Source: an uncultured Burkholderiales bacterium (GTDB lineage Bacteria; Pseudomonadota; Gammaproteobacteria; Burkholderiales; Burkholderiaceae_C). Taken from it: 6,839 bases of DNA. The notes under the pieces were generated by a model. The model did not search any database. It was not told where the DNA came from and saw only the letters and a program-made list of their open reading frames with translations. The stretch is taken from NCBI GenBank assembly GCA_903926695.1, contig CAIYKK010000324.1, forward strand, positions 1 through 6,839, written 5' to 3'. This document shows positions 5,606-6,839 of the stretch, piece after piece; position 1 is the stretch's first letter, and each line of letters opens with the position of its first letter. The position numbers and the translations under genes were made by a program.

Positions 5606-6839
5606 CACTCGTAAACGATTTTCACCAGCCCCTGATCGGCTTGCGCCTGCCAGCTCGCCAGCGCGGCATCGCTGGGAAAAAACCTCGCCCCGTCCATTCG
5701 CACCTTGTCGTCGGCGACAAAATCGGGGTAAATCAGCGACAGCCGCACACTCAGACCACGCATCAAATCACCATTGTCAGACGGCTCGCACTGGGGCGGA
5801 AAATTTTTGAACAGTTGCGCTATCGCGGGCGGCGTAGCTCCCGGCCTTCTGTCCACCTGCACGCGCAAAAATTTGCCAAACCGGCAGCGCGCCATCTCCA
5901 GCCCCCAGACCTGCGTGACTTTAAAACGCCGCCCAAAACGCTCCGAACCCGGCTGCAGCGTGCCCTGCACAATCACCAGCTCGTCGTCTTTGATCAAATT
6001 GCGCTGGGCGTTGTACAGGTTTTCATCAACCGAGCATTCGAGCGAGCCGCTCTTGTCATCGAGCTTGAAAATGATCATCTTGCCCCGGTTGCCGTTGATG
6101 ACGCGAAAATCGCCCACAATGCCCGCCAGCAATTGCTGATCGCGCGACTCGTTCATGTCGGCAATGCTGCGCTTGGCAAACTGGCGCACCTCCTCGACCA
6201 CCTCGTCAAACAGGTGGCCAGAGAGGTAAAAGCCAATCGCCGTCTTTTCCAGCACCAGCCGCGCCTTGACGCCAAAAGCGGGCATTTCGACCAGCGGCGG
6301 CTCCTGCGTGCTGGCCGCGTGCGAATCCGACATGTCAAACAAACCGCTCTGGTTGGCGTTGGCCTGCGTCGTGGCGGCAAACTCAAAAGCGCGCTCGACT
6401 GAGGCCAGCAGCTCGGCGCGATTCAGGTGAATCTTGTCAAACGCGCCGCCCTTGATCAGCGCCTCGACCGTGCGTTTGTTCATCCTGCTGCGGTCCACGC
6501 GCACGCAAAAATCATAAAACGACGTGAACGCCCCGCCCTCTTTGCGGGCCGCGACGATGGCGTCAATCGCCTGCCGCCCCGTGCCTTTGATGGCGCACAA
6601 GCCATAGCGAATCACCTTGTCGCTGACCGGCTCGAAGCGGTAGGTGCCGCTATTGATATCGGGCGGCTCGAAGGTGATATTGAAAGTGGCTGCATCCTCA
6701 TAGAGCACCTTGAGCTTGTCGGTGTCGTCCATTTCCTGCGTCATGTTGGCGCAGAAAAACTCCGCCGTGTAATGCACTTTCAGCCAAGCCGTGTGGTACG
6801 CCAGCAGCGAATAAGCGGCGGCGTGTGACTTGTTAAAGC
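5605..6839 (-). CDS. dnaE: DNA polymerase III subunit alpha, 3' part
   Basis: The gene continues beyond the right edge; 411 residues and a TGA stop are visible on the minus strand. This is the replicative polymerase catalytic subunit. The visible part begins at 'FNKSHAAAYSLLAYHTAWLK' (6837-6778), a conserved segment after the catalytic palm, and includes 'FEPPDIN' and 'YRFEPVSDKVIRYGL'. A helix-hairpin-helix DNA-binding motif around 'AIKGTGRQAIDAIVAAR' lies at ~6540-6605. An OB-fold ('LLAGIVGDFRVINGNRGKM') lies at ~5950-6140. The C-terminal domain ending 'FPSDAALASWQ...VKIVYE' corresponds to the tau-binding region. The polymerase aspartates and PHP domain lie outside the window. The complete C-terminal domain and the 'AAAYSLLAYHTAWLK' form favour the housekeeping DnaE over the error-prone DnaE2/ImuC paralogue. 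The gene is convergent with tolA with 21 bases between stops and is not part of the tol operon. Confidence 0.95.
   Translation of the reverse strand, partial: FNKSHAAAYSLLAYHTAWLKVHYTAEFFCANMTQEMDDTDKLKVLYEDAATFNITFEPPDINSGTYRFEPVSDKVIRYGLCAIKGTGRQAIDAIVAARKEGGAFTSFYDFCVRVDRSRMNKRTVEALIKGGAFDKIHLNRAELLASVERAFEFAATTQANANQSGLFDMSDSHAASTQEPPLVEMPAFGVKARLVLEKTAIGFYLSGHLFDEVVEEVRQFAKRSIADMNESRDQQLLAGIVGDFRVINGNRGKMIIFKLDDKSGSLECSVDENLYNAQRNLIKDDELVIVQGTLQPGSERFGRRFKVTQVWGLEMARCRFGKFLRVQVDRRPGATPPAIAQLFKNFPPQCEPSDNGDLMRGLSVRLSLIYPDFVADDKVRMDGARFFPSDAALASWQAQADQGLVKIVYE

Noticed and set aside
5641..6402. Plus-strand open frame (253 codons) opposite dnaE
   Set aside because: It is Arg/His/Leu-rich with no motif, and the minus strand carries continuous DnaE domains over the same bases.
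1..6839. A novel defence, mobile or secondary-metabolite system
   Set aside because: Every gene belongs to a widespread core family, there are no integrase, transposase or repeat-spacer patterns, and coding fills all but short gaps.

Overview
The window looks like an ordinary stretch of core chromosome from a betaproteobacterium, most likely order Burkholderiales and Comamonadaceae-like. The grounds are high GC, a riboflavin-NusB block followed by a class I aminotransferase and a tol cluster, and protein sequences that resemble members of that group as I remember them. No database search was possible, so the genus is left open. I see no mobile element, CRISPR array, tRNA, rRNA or phage gene, and no candidate for an undescribed defence or metabolic system.

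Layout: seven genes run on the plus strand with short gaps or overlaps and probably form one or two operons. First is the 3' end of a ribB/ribA-type fusion gene (1-588), then ribH (613-1077) and nusB (1130-1645). Next are a fold-type I aminotransferase starting at GTG (1656-2852) and ybgC starting at TTG and overlapping it by 8 bases (2845-3312). tolQ (3325-4032), tolR (4060-4506) and tolA (4546-5583) follow. The 3' part of dnaE then lies on the minus strand (5605 to past the window end), convergent with tolA across 21 bases.

Function: the left genes supply riboflavin (the dihydroxybutanone phosphate branch and lumazine synthase) and the antitermination factor NusB. The right genes build the inner-membrane part of the Tol-Pal envelope machine: the TolQ/TolR proton-driven motor, TolA as the periplasm-spanning arm, and YbgC, the thioesterase usually encoded first in tol operons. 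dnaE encodes the replicative polymerase III alpha subunit and is functionally unrelated.

Points worth a second look: (1) the GTP cyclohydrolase II-like half of the riboflavin fusion has lost its zinc cysteines and its RQEGR-like motif, so it should not be a working RibA; (2) the tol cluster stops after tolA, with no tolB or pal before convergent dnaE; (3) tolA has no visible Shine-Dalgarno, but a 15-codon frame starts on the tolR stop codon and ends just inside tolA, which could couple their translation; (4) ybgC and the aminotransferase rely on non-ATG starts that automatic callers are likely to misplace.
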